DNA from: Planctomycetota bacterium
GTDB lineage: Bacteria > Planctomycetota > Phycisphaerae > Phycisphaerales > SM1A02
DNA: 32,966 nt
Direction of reading: 5' to 3'
NCBI GenBank assembly: GCA_003671055.1
Contig: QWPV01000028.1
Coordinates: 1-32,966 of the forward strand
This document shows, piece after piece, positions 1-7,834 of the stretch. The notes below the pieces were generated by a model. The model was not told the origin of the DNA, searched no databases, and saw only the letters and a list, made by a program, of their open reading frames with translations. Every line of letters starts with the position of its first letter. Position 1 is the first letter of the stretch. A program made the position numbers and the translations under genes.

Positions 1-101
1 CCTTGCGCGACAAGCACTTCGCCAGCAACGGGAAGCACTCGACGAACACGCATCGAAGTCAGCGAAGAAACTTTGAGTCCAGGCGTATAGGCCTTAGCCA
101 T
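1..101 (-). CDS. AYTPGLKV-type conserved protein, N-terminal part only
   Basis: The gene starts with ATG at 101 on the minus strand and runs off the left edge, so only the first 33 residues are visible. They begin MAKAYTPGLKV and continue with an Arg-rich stretch (RVRRVLPVAGEVLVAQ). This pattern resembles a protein I recall in Planctomycetota and other bacteria next to GlmL/MutL-family ATPases. Its start looks like a small beta-rich carrier-like (biotinyl/lipoyl-type) fold, with the LPVAGEVLV segment typical of such domains. It lies downstream of the GlmL-like gene on the same strand, separated by 166 bases that hold two hairpins. Family membership is from pattern memory and the carrier-like fold is inference. 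No strong Shine-Dalgarno is visible. An AAGGTAG lies about 12 bases upstream of the ATG. Confidence 0.6.
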   Translation of the reverse strand, partial: MAKAYTPGLKVSSLTSMRVRRVLPVAGEVLVAQ

Positions 102-152
102 ATGAGGAAAACTACCTTGAATCGCAGCTCGTCACACACAACAGCTCAGCCA

Positions 153-199
153 AATGCCGGCTCAGGCGAAGGCGATTCACTCGCCGAGCCGTACGAAAG
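153..199. repeat. Intergenic GAGCCGTAC motif, copy 1, with hairpin
   Basis: This segment contains AATGCCGGC (153-161) and CGAGCCGTAC (185-194) followed by GAAAG. Both blocks recur in the same order at 32742-32764, and CGAGCCGTAC also occurs at 24520-24529. All three sites are intergenic. Here the segment folds into a hairpin. GGCTC (159-163) pairs with GAGCC (186-190) and GGCGA (165-169) with TCGCC (181-185), leaving one bulged A at 164 and an 11-base loop. It lies between the GlmL-like gene and the AYTPGLKV gene, next to a second hairpin at 204-236. Confidence 0.5.
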
Positions 200-203
200 C
201 GCG

Positions 204-236
204 TGATGATTTTGCCGCTTGGGGCAGAAATCATCA
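204..236 (-). repeat. Bulged hairpin repeat with CTGCCCCAAGCGGCA core, copy 1
   Basis: TGATGATTT (204-212) pairs perfectly with AAATCATCA (228-236). Inside, TGCC (213-216) pairs with GGCA (223-226) around a 6-base loop, leaving one unpaired base at 227. Read on the minus strand the centre is CTGCCCCAAGCGGCA, identical to the centre of the hairpin at 27352-27394, while the outer stems differ. It lies 31 bases downstream of the GlmL-like stop codon and in the same sense. It could act as a terminator or an mRNA 3'-end stabiliser, but no long T tract follows, so this is not a textbook intrinsic terminator. Confidence 0.6.
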
Positions 237-240
237 GAAG

Positions 241-276
241 CGCTCAAACACGCGCTCAACTACGCCCTCAAACATG
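241..276. repeat. Imperfect 12-bp tandem repeat, three units
   Basis: Three consecutive 12-base units (241-252, 253-264, 265-276) read CGCTCAAACACG, CGCTCAACTACG and CCCTCAAACATG. They span the stop codon of the GlmL-like gene, so the last residues of that protein and its stop lie inside the repeat. The array is short and may be chance or a small slippage product. Confidence 0.4.
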
Positions 277-2094
277 CCAAGCCTTCGCCCAGCTTGCAAC
301 CGCAAGTCGGCGCTCAGTAGCATTAGAAGGGAGTGTGAGTGCGCGGCCGCGTGCGTCGAAGAAAATTCCGACAGCGCCGCCCTTCACTCGCCGCGTCACT
401 GCCTTTCCTGAACCTGCGCCGAAATCAAAGCCCTTCTCGGGTTCGACAGTCACTTCAACTTCGCCACCGCCGGGCACGCGCACGAGCGCTACTTCGCCGC
501 AACTCAGACTGCCAGACGCCGTGGCTGCGCCGTTGACCTTGAATCGGAAGCAGGGCTTTCCCCACCGAACCTCGCCCTTCGCAGCAACGCACCAACCGAG
601 CCGCACGAGGCAATCGCGCTCGAACACTTCCATCGCCGCCTGTGGATGCACGCTCGCGAGCACGCCGAGGTGCGGCATCATGAAGATGGAGTCCTTCGCG
701 AGTTCCGTGAATCCTTCGGGCTCGAAACTATCGATGAGCATTGCCGCCGTCTGCTCGAACTTCGGCGCGTGAGACAGCACGCCTCCGCTTGCGACGAGTA
801 AGTGCAACTGCATCGAATCGACAATCGTGTCAGTGCCACCCTGCTCAAAGAGATCGCCGACCGTGCGCTGCTTCTGCACGCCTTTGAGCTTCGTCGCGAA
901 CTCCTTGTGCTGTTGATACGCAAGGCGAAGTGCTTCGCGTGCAACTGCCTGCTCAAACGCCAACGCGTCGAGGTTCTCTGGAATCGTCGTCGGGCGAATC
1001 ATCTTGTTCTTCACGCGATTTCGAAGTTCGCCTTCATCCATCTCGATATGCACCCAGCGAAGCACATTGTCCATGCCCGCTTCTGCACAGACATTCGAGA
1101 TGGAATAACTCATGCCTAAGTTCGCACTCACTGTGCGATTGAACGTGCCGTCAAACACGCTGAACACATCGGTGGTGGCGCCACCAATGTCCACGCACAC
1201 CGCGTTCACGCGATCGCGCGCCGCAATGCGTTGCAGAATGTCACCCACTGCGCCTGGCGTTGGCATGATCGGCGCATCCGACATACTCATGAGTCGGTCG
1301 TAACCCGGCGCATGCGCCATCACGTGTTCGAGAAACACATCGTGAATGCGATCGCGTGCTGGACCGAGATTCTCCAACTCGAGTGTTGGTCGAAGATTCT
1401 CGACAACGGAGAGATCGAAGCCAGTTGAAAAAATCTCTCGCACACGCGGCGCTGCATCACGATTGCCCGCGAAAATCACGGGCAATGAGTAGTCGCTGCC
1501 GAATCGTGGTCTCGGCTTGGCTGGCGCGATGAGTTCCGCAATCTGCACGACTTGCTGCACATTGCCGCCATCGGTGCCGCCAGAAATCAGCACCATGTCG
1601 GGGCGCAACTCGCGAATGCGCTGAATCTGTTCGTGTGGCCTGCGACGATCGTTCGATGCGATTGTCTCCATCACGATTGCGCCCGCGCCGAGTGCAGCCC
1701 GCTTCGCGCTTGCTGCAGTCATCTGCGCGACCACGCCTGCAACCACCATCTGCAATCCACCGCCCGCGCTCGAGGTTGAAATGTAGAGATCGCAACCTTC
1801 CGACTCCGTCAATGAGGTTCGGCGAATGATGCGACCGTCGTCGTCGATGAAACGACGACCCGCGAGTTCGCCGACTTCTGTGAGCGAATTCACGACACCG
1901 ATCGTGACATCCGCGAACGGCTCTTCAACAGTCGTTGGCGCTTCACCGCGCTGCGTTTGTGAATAGGAGCCGTCGGGTTGCCGTTCAATCAACACGGCCT
2001 TCGTCGTGGTGGAACCGCAATCTGTCGCGAGGATGATGGCGATCTTCGCAGGATCAAGTGTCGGATACGCACGGGAGTGTGATGGCGCGGACAT
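268..2094 (-). CDS. glmL: GlmL/MutL-family ASKHA ATPase (glutamate mutase accessory-like)
   Basis: The product is 608 residues. The ASKHA-type phosphate loop DCGSTTTKAVL lies near residues 25-35. A second ATPase motif, CVDIGGATTDVFSV, lies in the middle. This matches the GlmL/MutL family, named for the accessory ATPase of B12-dependent glutamate mutase. No mutase subunit gene (glmE/glmS) is visible here. In Planctomycetota the family is often found without the mutase, as far as I recall, so the true partner may differ. I chose the ATG at 2094 (MSAPSHSRAY) over one 23 residues upstream, because that longer N-terminus has no family-like sequence. The next gene on the same strand begins MAKAYTPGLKV, a combination I associate with this family. 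Family assignment is firm and the substrate is unknown. Confidence 0.82.
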   Translation of the reverse strand: MSAPSHSRAYPTLDPAKIAIILATDCGSTTTKAVLIERQPDGSYSQTQRGEAPTTVEEPFADVTIGVVNSLTEVGELAGRRFIDDDGRIIRRTSLTESEGCDLYISTSSAGGGLQMVVAGVVAQMTAASAKRAALGAGAIVMETIASNDRRRPHEQIQRIRELRPDMVLISGGTDGGNVQQVVQIAELIAPAKPRPRFGSDYSLPVIFAGNRDAAPRVREIFSTGFDLSVVENLRPTLELENLGPARDRIHDVFLEHVMAHAPGYDRLMSMSDAPIMPTPGAVGDILQRIAARDRVNAVCVDIGGATTDVFSVFDGTFNRTVSANLGMSYSISNVCAEAGMDNVLRWVHIEMDEGELRNRVKNKMIRPTTIPENLDALAFEQAVAREALRLAYQQHKEFATKLKGVQKQRTVGDLFEQGGTDTIVDSMQLHLLVASGGVLSHAPKFEQTAAMLIDSFEPEGFTELAKDSIFMMPHLGVLASVHPQAAMEVFERDCLVRLGWCVAAKGEVRWGKPCFRFKVNGAATASGSLSCGEVALVRVPGGGEVEVTVEPEKGFDFGAGSGKAVTRRVKGGAVGIFFDARGRALTLPSNATERRLAVASWAKAWHV

Positions 2095-2110
2095 AGGTAA
2101 GTCGCGCAGT

Positions 2111-2154
2111 ATGACTTGAAAACCGCGCTTGCGTAATGCGCTCGTCAAAGTCAT
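2111..2154. other. Candidate stem-loop or operator in a divergent promoter region
   Basis: In the 69-base gap between the divergent GlmL-like and membrane protein genes, ATGACTT (2111-2117) is matched by AAGTCAT (2148-2154). Between them is a smaller inverted repeat, GCGC-N9-GCGC. The pair could form a nested hairpin or serve as a regulator site. The arms are short and this is weak evidence. Confidence 0.2.
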
Positions 2155-2163
2155 CCTGCACAC

Positions 2164-2613
2164 ATGGCAGTGACCGAGCAGAAATGCGTGACGACCGAAC
2201 TTCGCTGGCGCGTGTGGCCAGCGTGCGAATGGCCGCGCCGAACATGTGTTGCGGTCGTCGTGATCAGCGCGCTTGCAGTTGCAGCGGCAATGCTGCTCGA
2301 ATCAAGTACCGCCGCTGGGATTGCGATCGGCGTGCTGATTCTCGCGAACATTCGATTCTTCGCGCCAAGCAACTATCTGGTCCATGATGGCGTCATCACG
2401 CTCGCGAATTGCTTCGGCACGCGATCACTTGCGCTGCAGCAGGTGCGCCTCCAACGCTTCGACCATCTTGGCGGTCTGCTCGCAGATCGGAAGCGCCCAG
2501 GACCTTTCGCGAGTTTGCGCGGGATTCCGCTGCTTTTCCCACGCGAAGGTGGCGAAGCGATCGCTGCAGCGCTGCACCTCGCACTCCGCACTGCGCAGAG
2601 CAACACACAATGA
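2164..2613 (+). CDS. Small membrane protein of unknown function
   Basis: The product is 149 residues with two adjacent hydrophobic stretches near residues 28-45 and 50-66. A soluble C-terminal part of about 80 residues follows (SNYLVHDGVITLANCFGTRSL). The layout of two N-terminal helices followed by a short beta-rich region resembles bacterial PH-like (bPH2/YdbS-type) membrane proteins, but no motif settles it. The start is the ATG at 2164. Its stop TGA overlaps the ATG of the next gene in an ATGA, so the two are probably translationally coupled. It is divergent from the GlmL-like gene, with 69 bases between the starts. Confidence 0.6.
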   Translation: MAVTEQKCVTTELRWRVWPACEWPRRTCVAVVVISALAVAAAMLLESSTAAGIAIGVLILANIRFFAPSNYLVHDGVITLANCFGTRSLALQQVRLQRFDHLGGLLADRKRPGPFASLRGIPLLFPREGGEAIAAALHLALRTAQSNTQ

Positions 2614-2960
2614 GTACCTGGCGCGAGAATCTCAAACGCGCATTCGCGCTCGACGACGGAGCAGTGTGTGTGCCTGATGAGCATGAGCGCGAAGTGCTCG
2701 AGAAACTCGCTCGCGAAATCGCGAAACGAGAACTCACAGGTCCCGCGCTCGCCTTTCTCGAAATGTCGCGGCCACTCAATGCGCTGTCTGCTGCGGCGAT
2801 CCACTTTTTTACGCCGATCGCATCCGTGCTCGCAAGCCCAGTCGCACTTCGACGCTTCGCTGAGTTTCTCGAAAAGCGTGGCTCCATCGATGTGCTGTGC
2901 GGCATGCTTGAAGACGCACAATCCGCGCTCGAGCGAGAGTCGCGTCCGCCCACGCTTTAA
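2610..2960 (+). CDS. Small protein of unknown function coupled to the upstream membrane protein
   Basis: The product is 116 residues, begins MSTWRENLKRAFALDD and is rich in helix-forming residues. A central hydrophobic patch (LNALSAAAIHFFTPIASVLASPVAL) could be a membrane-associated helix or a buried helix. The start is fixed by the 4-base ATGA overlap with the stop of the preceding gene. The gene stops two bases before the end of the convergent chemoreceptor gene, leaving no room for a separate terminator. I do not recognise a family. Co-translation with the membrane protein suggests a shared role, which is inference. Confidence 0.6.
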   Translation: MSTWRENLKRAFALDDGAVCVPDEHEREVLEKLAREIAKRELTGPALAFLEMSRPLNALSAAAIHFFTPIASVLASPVALRRFAEFLEKRGSIDVLCGMLEDAQSALERESRPPTL

Positions 2961-2962
2961 TC

Positions 2963-5050
2963 CTATTCTTTGAGCGTGAAGACCTGCATGTTCTCGCGCA
3001 GAGTGATACTCGCGTGCTGCAGTTCTGTCGCAGTCTTCCCAAACTCTTCCGCGCTCTCGACCGTGCGCTTGGCAGCATCCACGAGCGAAGACATCGACTC
3101 CGAAATACTCGTCGCGCCTTCGGATTGACTCTGCATACCGACCGAGACTGTGCCGAAGCGCACTGAGTTCGCGGCGACTTGCTCAATGATCTCGCCCATC
3201 TGCCGACTCGTTCGAACGACTTCGTCAACGCCACGGCGAACCTTCTCGCTGAATCGATCCATCTCCATCACGCCAGCACCAACTGCTGATTGCATCTCGC
3301 GCACCATCTCTTCGATGTCGACGGTCGCCCCCGCAGTCTGATCTGCGAGGCGACGAATCTCTCGCGCAACAACCAAGAATCCGCGTCCCTGTTCTCCAGC
3401 TTTCTCCGCTTCAATCGCGGCGTTCACAGAGAGCAGGTTCGTCTGATCCGCGACTTTGGCGATTGTTGTAACAACGGTGTTAATCGCACTCGCGCGATCA
3501 CTGATCGCAGAGAGCTTCGTTGCAATCGACGCCGTGGCGCTCTGCAATTCGCGCATTGTTCCATCCACTGCGATCAAGCCGCTTCGACTGTCGTTGGCGA
3601 CGTGCGACGTTCGCTCCACTGCCTTGTCGACTTCCGACATCGTGCGCGAGAGCTCCGTGCCAGTCGCGCTGATTTGGCGCGTGGCTGCGGCGATCTGGCT
3701 CGTGGACTCACCGAAAGACTGCGAGAGATGCTGCTGCTCTCGGCTCGTCGCAGTAAGTTCAAGTGCGGAAGAATCGAGCGTCACACCCGCGCCCTTCACC
3801 GCCATCATCAACGCGTTCAAGTTTCGTTGCATGAGATCAAGGCTTCGCAGCAGCACCCCAGCTTCGTCGCGCGTGTTGCTCGATGGAACTACGGTTCGCA
3901 AATCTCCTGCGGCGATGTGCTGAGCTGAGAGCGCAGCGCTTCGCAAGCGTGCGCCAGTCTGCACCGCAATCCATGCGATGAGCCCAACTGCAACGGAAAT
4001 CGCGAGCAGGAAGATCAATCCAGTGCGCCACGCTGCGGTCGAAGCTGCGGCGAGTACCTCTGTCTCTGCCTTCGTGAACACGAGCGTCCAATCGCCCGCC
4101 GGAATCTTGACGGCCGCCGCGAAGTAGCGCGTGTGCGACTTTGGATCCTCAGCAAGTTTGCACACGCCTTCTTCAGTCGCTTCAGCAATGAGCGGCTGCA
4201 CGAGCCATTCGAGTCGGCTGCCCTTCACTGTGGTGGTGCGAAGGTCTTCGACTGCGCCGAGCACTTGCGCGGAACCGATCGCGCTGTCTGTCGATGCAAC
4301 AACAAATCGCCCGCGTCCGGAGATGAGATACGCAACAGCGCCGCTCGCGTACGCGCTCTCGCGAACCTGTGCCTCGATTTTCGCGAGCGCTCGATCCGTC
4401 GCGCCAACACCCTTGAACTTTCCATCAATGACGATCGGGTACGCGGCTTCAACAATCAACTGTCCGTCGTACACATACGGCTCGGTGACGATTGTCCGTG
4501 CAATGCCGGACTGCGCGAAGTCGCGTCGAACGCCGTCGTAGTAGAGACTCGTTTCGTAGTCCACAAGTTGCTTGACGCTGATTGCATCCGCTTTGCGCCA
4601 ATCGCGAAACGGGTACGCGATGAAACGGCCTGAGAGCTCCATCCACTCCTTCGGGTCGCCCGCAGTAAGTGCTGCCGCATCGTTGTTGTCTGCGTTGGGT
4701 TCGTAGCACGCATACGCGGCTGTGACGTTTTCATCTGCTACAAGCATCGCGGTGTTCACAGCGACCGAGAGCGCGCGCTTGCCGAACAGTGCTGCGACCT
4801 GCTGATGAGCAATCGACTCCGCAAGTTCCATTGCTCGCTTGTTCGAGGCCTGCACGTTTCCCGCAGCGATGTTCGCATGGCGAAGCAGTCTTTCTTCGCC
4901 AATCGTTCGCATGTTGTCGAACTTGTCGAATGCCCCCCAAGCGAGCAGTGATCCGAGGAGAAGCGTTGCGGGCAGCACGCCGAAAGTCAACAGTCGACCT
5001 GCGAGGCTGTGAAAGAAACGAATCCGCTCTGTTTCGCGTGCATCTGCCAT
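2963..5050 (-). CDS. Methyl-accepting chemotaxis protein, WspA-like signalling tip
   Basis: The product is 695 residues. A first transmembrane helix lies near residues 18-38. Next come a large periplasmic Cache-like sensor region, a second helix (TGLIFLLAISVAVGLIAW), a HAMP-like linker and a long cytoplasmic coiled coil. The hairpin tip reads ADQTNLLSVNAAIEAEKAGE followed by QGRGFLVVAREIRRLADQT. The 'SVNAAIEAEKAGE' and 'VVAREIRRLADQT' wording resembles WspA-type receptors, which feed Wsp-like alternative (c-di-GMP) chemosensory pathways rather than flagellar control. No che or wsp partner is in the window. I chose the ATG at 5050 (MADARETERI). A start at 5158 would leave only two bases before the divergent dioxygenase and adds an unlikely cytoplasmic N-terminus. 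No CheR-binding pentapeptide is seen at the C-terminus. Confidence 0.9.
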   Translation of the reverse strand: MADARETERIRFFHSLAGRLLTFGVLPATLLLGSLLAWGAFDKFDNMRTIGEERLLRHANIAAGNVQASNKRAMELAESIAHQQVAALFGKRALSVAVNTAMLVADENVTAAYACYEPNADNNDAAALTAGDPKEWMELSGRFIAYPFRDWRKADAISVKQLVDYETSLYYDGVRRDFAQSGIARTIVTEPYVYDGQLIVEAAYPIVIDGKFKGVGATDRALAKIEAQVRESAYASGAVAYLISGRGRFVVASTDSAIGSAQVLGAVEDLRTTTVKGSRLEWLVQPLIAEATEEGVCKLAEDPKSHTRYFAAAVKIPAGDWTLVFTKAETEVLAAASTAAWRTGLIFLLAISVAVGLIAWIAVQTGARLRSAALSAQHIAAGDLRTVVPSSNTRDEAGVLLRSLDLMQRNLNALMMAVKGAGVTLDSSALELTATSREQQHLSQSFGESTSQIAAATRQISATGTELSRTMSEVDKAVERTSHVANDSRSGLIAVDGTMRELQSATASIATKLSAISDRASAINTVVTTIAKVADQTNLLSVNAAIEAEKAGEQGRGFLVVAREIRRLADQTAGATVDIEEMVREMQSAVGAGVMEMDRFSEKVRRGVDEVVRTSRQMGEIIEQVAANSVRFGTVSVGMQSQSEGATSISESMSSLVDAAKRTVESAEEFGKTATELQHASITLRENMQVFTLKE

Positions 5051-5160
5051 TGTGTTTGCTCTCGGTAAGTGGACGAGTGCGAATACTACGGGAAGTCTCG
5101 CCGCTCCTGATAGGGCTGCGGACGCTTCCATTCGCGCGCCTTCCTTCTTACCATTCATGC

Positions 5161-5754
5161 ATGAGCCTGGCGCACACCACTCCGACCATCACGAATCCAG
5201 ACACGCCTCACGAGATGAACGGCTGGAACGCCGATGGAAGCGTGCAATCCCCCTTCCATCTTCTCTCGTGGATCATGGCGAACCGCGCGCACTTCAAGCC
5301 TCCGGTGGCGAACAAGTATCTTTACTCCGGTCGCGACTTCTTCGTGATGATCATCGTGGGTCCGAACGCGCGCAATGATTTTCATCAAGTCAATAGCGAG
5401 GAATTCTTCCTCCAACTCAAGGGCGACATTGTTGTAAAAACCATCGAGAACGGGCGCGTTCGCGATAATGTCATCAAGGAAGGCGAAGTGTTCTTCATTC
5501 CGCCAAATGTCATTCACTCTCCTCGCCGCGGACCGGACACCATTGGCCTTGTGGTGGAGAAGCGGCGGCCAGACGGCGAGTCCGAGCACCTCATCTTCTA
5601 CTGCGAGAAGTGCGAGACGCTCGTGCACGACAAGGTCTTCGACTGCAAGGACATCGTGCAACACTTTGCGCAAGCGATGGAAGATTTCTGGGCCGACACT
5701 GCGCTCTGCACATGTAAGAACTGTGGTCACGTCATCACGAAGCCGCGCGCTTGA
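5161..5754 (+). CDS. nbaC: 3-hydroxyanthranilate 3,4-dioxygenase
   Basis: The enzyme opens the ring of 3-hydroxyanthranilate with O2 to give 2-amino-3-carboxymuconate 6-semialdehyde (ACMS). The product is a 197-residue cupin. Iron ligands fit His75 and Glu81 (FHQVNSEEFF) and His119 (PPNVIHSPRRG). Arg71 and Arg123 match substrate-carboxylate positions known in the family. The C-terminal half carries two Cys pairs, C148/C151 (FYCEKC) and C185/C188 (CTCKNC), which form the rubredoxin-like metal site of bacterial homologues. The N-terminus is roughly 20 residues longer than usual; a start at Met19 (MNGWNADG) is possible. It is separated from the rest of the kynurenine genes by the kup gene on the opposite strand. 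Its stop lies 21 bases from the end of kup. Confidence 0.93.
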   Translation: MSLAHTTPTITNPDTPHEMNGWNADGSVQSPFHLLSWIMANRAHFKPPVANKYLYSGRDFFVMIIVGPNARNDFHQVNSEEFFLQLKGDIVVKTIENGRVRDNVIKEGEVFFIPPNVIHSPRRGPDTIGLVVEKRRPDGESEHLIFYCEKCETLVHDKVFDCKDIVQHFAQAMEDFWADTALCTCKNCGHVITKPRA

Positions 5755-5775
5755 TCGTGCGCGTGTCTGACTGTG

Positions 5776-7707
5776 TCACAATTCAACTTGCGAACCGAAG
5801 TCGACCACGCGCGATGGCGGAAGGCTGAACGATCGCGTCGCATCCGTTGCGTTGCGCGAGAGCGCTGCGAAGAGACGCTTGCGCCACGGAGCCATCTTCG
5901 CTGGGCCCGTCGGCAGCACCTGCGTTCGGCGTGTGAAGTAGGTCGTTTCTTCTGGGATGTAGTTGAACCCACCTGAGCGTGAACGCTCGAGGAAACGTGG
6001 GATATTCGGATTCTCCATGAATCCGCAGCGCGCGGTGATCTTCCACACTCCATCGGGCAACCACTCCACATGCACTTGCCTCCATGGAGGAACGATCGGC
6101 AAGTTCGACGAGATGATCGTGAGTAGTACGACCTGTCGATGCACGACATGCGCGTGCTCGACGAAGTGCTTGAGCGCAATCGGCGTGCTGTAGTTCGTCG
6201 TCAAGAACACAGCAGTGCCATCCACCCGCGGTGTTGCATCTGTCCAGAGTTCCGCGAGAAATTCGTGAATCGACTGGCTGTCTTCTGCGATCCGCTTGCC
6301 GATGTGGAAACTTCCTTGCACCCATGTCGCCATCACGATGAATGTGCCAAACGCGATCGCGAGCGTGAACCACCCACCCGAGAGGACCTTAATCGCGTTC
6401 GCGCCAAAGAGCAGGAGATCAACACTTAGGAATGCGCCGCCCATGAGAAGCACCCAGTGCAAGCGCCAGCGCCATAGTCGATGTGCAACCGTGCAGAAAA
6501 GGAATGTCGTTACGCCCATGACCGCCGTCACTGCGATGCCGTATGCAGACGCGAGTGATGTCGATGACGGAAACAAGAGCACGGTGACGAGGCAACCAAC
6601 AAGCATGAGCCCATTGATCGTCGGCAAATAGATCTGTCCTTCGTGCTCATCCGATGTATGCACAATCTCCAAGCGTGGAAGGAGATTCAATCGCACTGCT
6701 TGCCGCGCCATCGAGAACACGCCACTGATCATCGCTTGGCTCGCAATCACCGCAGCGCACGTCGAAAGCAGCACCATCGGGATAAGCAAGCCGTCGGGGA
6801 CAAGTTCAAAGAACGGATTGAATCCCACGGGGAGCGTTTCGCCTGCTTTGAGCTTGGAAAGCGCAAGCGCGCCTTGTCCGAAGTAACTCAATGTAAGCGC
6901 AGGACCGACGAGCAGATACCAACCGAGTCGAATGGAACGAATGCCGAAGTGACCCATGTCCGCATAGAGCGCCTCTGCACCAGTGACCACAAGCACGACT
7001 GCGCTGAGCAAGAGGAAACACTCGAGCGGATATGCGTAGATGAGATACGCCGCGTGCATCGGGTTGAATGCGTGGAGCACTGAGGGGTCCATCGCAATAC
7101 CGCGCACACCAAGCAGCGCGATGACGGTGAACCACACGATCATGACGGGACCGAAGAATCTTCCGATGGTGCCGGTTCCCCACTGCTGCGCGAAGAAGAT
7201 CGCAACAAGAATGATGAGCGTTCCAGGAACCACCGCGACCTTGAGCGCGGGGTTGAAGACGACGAGCCCTTCCATTGCCGAAAGCACCGACATCGACGGT
7301 GTAATGATGCCATCACCAAACAGAAGCCCGCCACCGAGCACCGCAAGCATCAGATAGAAGAGCGTGCTTCGGCGAACACCGCGCGCAAGTCCACGCGGAA
7401 TGAGCGACATGAGTGCAAAGATTCCGCCCTCGCCACGATTCGACGCGCGCGTGATTCCGAAGATGTACTTCACGTTGACGACGAACACGAGCAACCACAA
7501 CACAAGCGACATCAACCCAAGCATGAAGTCTTGAATCGGTTGGCCGTGCGCTTGCAAGTGCGCGATGCTTTCTTTGATCGCGTAGAGCGGACTCGTGCCG
7601 ATGTCGCCGAAGACGACTCCTATTGCGCCAACGGCGAGCCCAGCGACCCCTGTTGCTTTCAAGGTGTCGTGCGTCGAGACGGTTGTATGTTCAGGCGGGG
7701 TGCTCAC
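5776..7707 (-). CDS. kup: Kup-type potassium uptake transporter
   Basis: The product is 643 residues. The N-terminal family signature GVVFGDIGTSPLYAIKE is followed by about twelve hydrophobic segments over residues 20-440 and a soluble C-terminal domain of roughly 150-200 residues. The motif NRGEGGIFALMSLIP in the first cytoplasmic loop and GDGIITPSMSVLSAMEG are characteristic of Kup/HAK/KT proton-coupled K+ symporters. The start ATG at 7707 gives a normal length. It has no known link to tryptophan breakdown, yet it lies between the dioxygenase and the decarboxylase of the kynurenine pathway, on the opposite strand. It is divergent from the ACMS decarboxylase gene with 127 bases between starts. 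Confidence 0.95.
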   Translation of the reverse strand: MSTPPEHTTVSTHDTLKATGVAGLAVGAIGVVFGDIGTSPLYAIKESIAHLQAHGQPIQDFMLGLMSLVLWLLVFVVNVKYIFGITRASNRGEGGIFALMSLIPRGLARGVRRSTLFYLMLAVLGGGLLFGDGIITPSMSVLSAMEGLVVFNPALKVAVVPGTLIILVAIFFAQQWGTGTIGRFFGPVMIVWFTVIALLGVRGIAMDPSVLHAFNPMHAAYLIYAYPLECFLLLSAVVLVVTGAEALYADMGHFGIRSIRLGWYLLVGPALTLSYFGQGALALSKLKAGETLPVGFNPFFELVPDGLLIPMVLLSTCAAVIASQAMISGVFSMARQAVRLNLLPRLEIVHTSDEHEGQIYLPTINGLMLVGCLVTVLLFPSSTSLASAYGIAVTAVMGVTTFLFCTVAHRLWRWRLHWVLLMGGAFLSVDLLLFGANAIKVLSGGWFTLAIAFGTFIVMATWVQGSFHIGKRIAEDSQSIHEFLAELWTDATPRVDGTAVFLTTNYSTPIALKHFVEHAHVVHRQVVLLTIISSNLPIVPPWRQVHVEWLPDGVWKITARCGFMENPNIPRFLERSRSGGFNYIPEETTYFTRRTQVLPTGPAKMAPWRKRLFAALSRNATDATRSFSLPPSRVVDFGSQVEL

Positions 7708-7834
7708 GGGAAGTCGGGAAGGGTATCGCCTTCACCTCGCATAATGGGGGGAGCGCAGCACAACATGTGCCGACCAAGAAACTCGCGTTCCACGCAAGAG
7801 TGACGGCGCCCAAACCCCTGCTAGCATCAGCGAT

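Noticed and set aside
203-772. Plus-strand open frame opposite the GlmL-like gene
   Set aside because: It lies antisense to strongly family-like sequence and shows no recognisable domain. Similar long antisense frames opposite many genes here reflect GC-rich codon use.
4926-4942. TGCCCCCCAAGCGAGCA resembling the hairpin core
   Set aside because: It is inside the chemoreceptor gene, differs from the core at several positions, and has no flanking inverted repeat.
5746-5765. CGCGC...GCGCG inverted repeat at the end of the dioxygenase gene
   Set aside because: Five-base GC arms are frequent here, it overlaps the stop codon, and no T tract follows.
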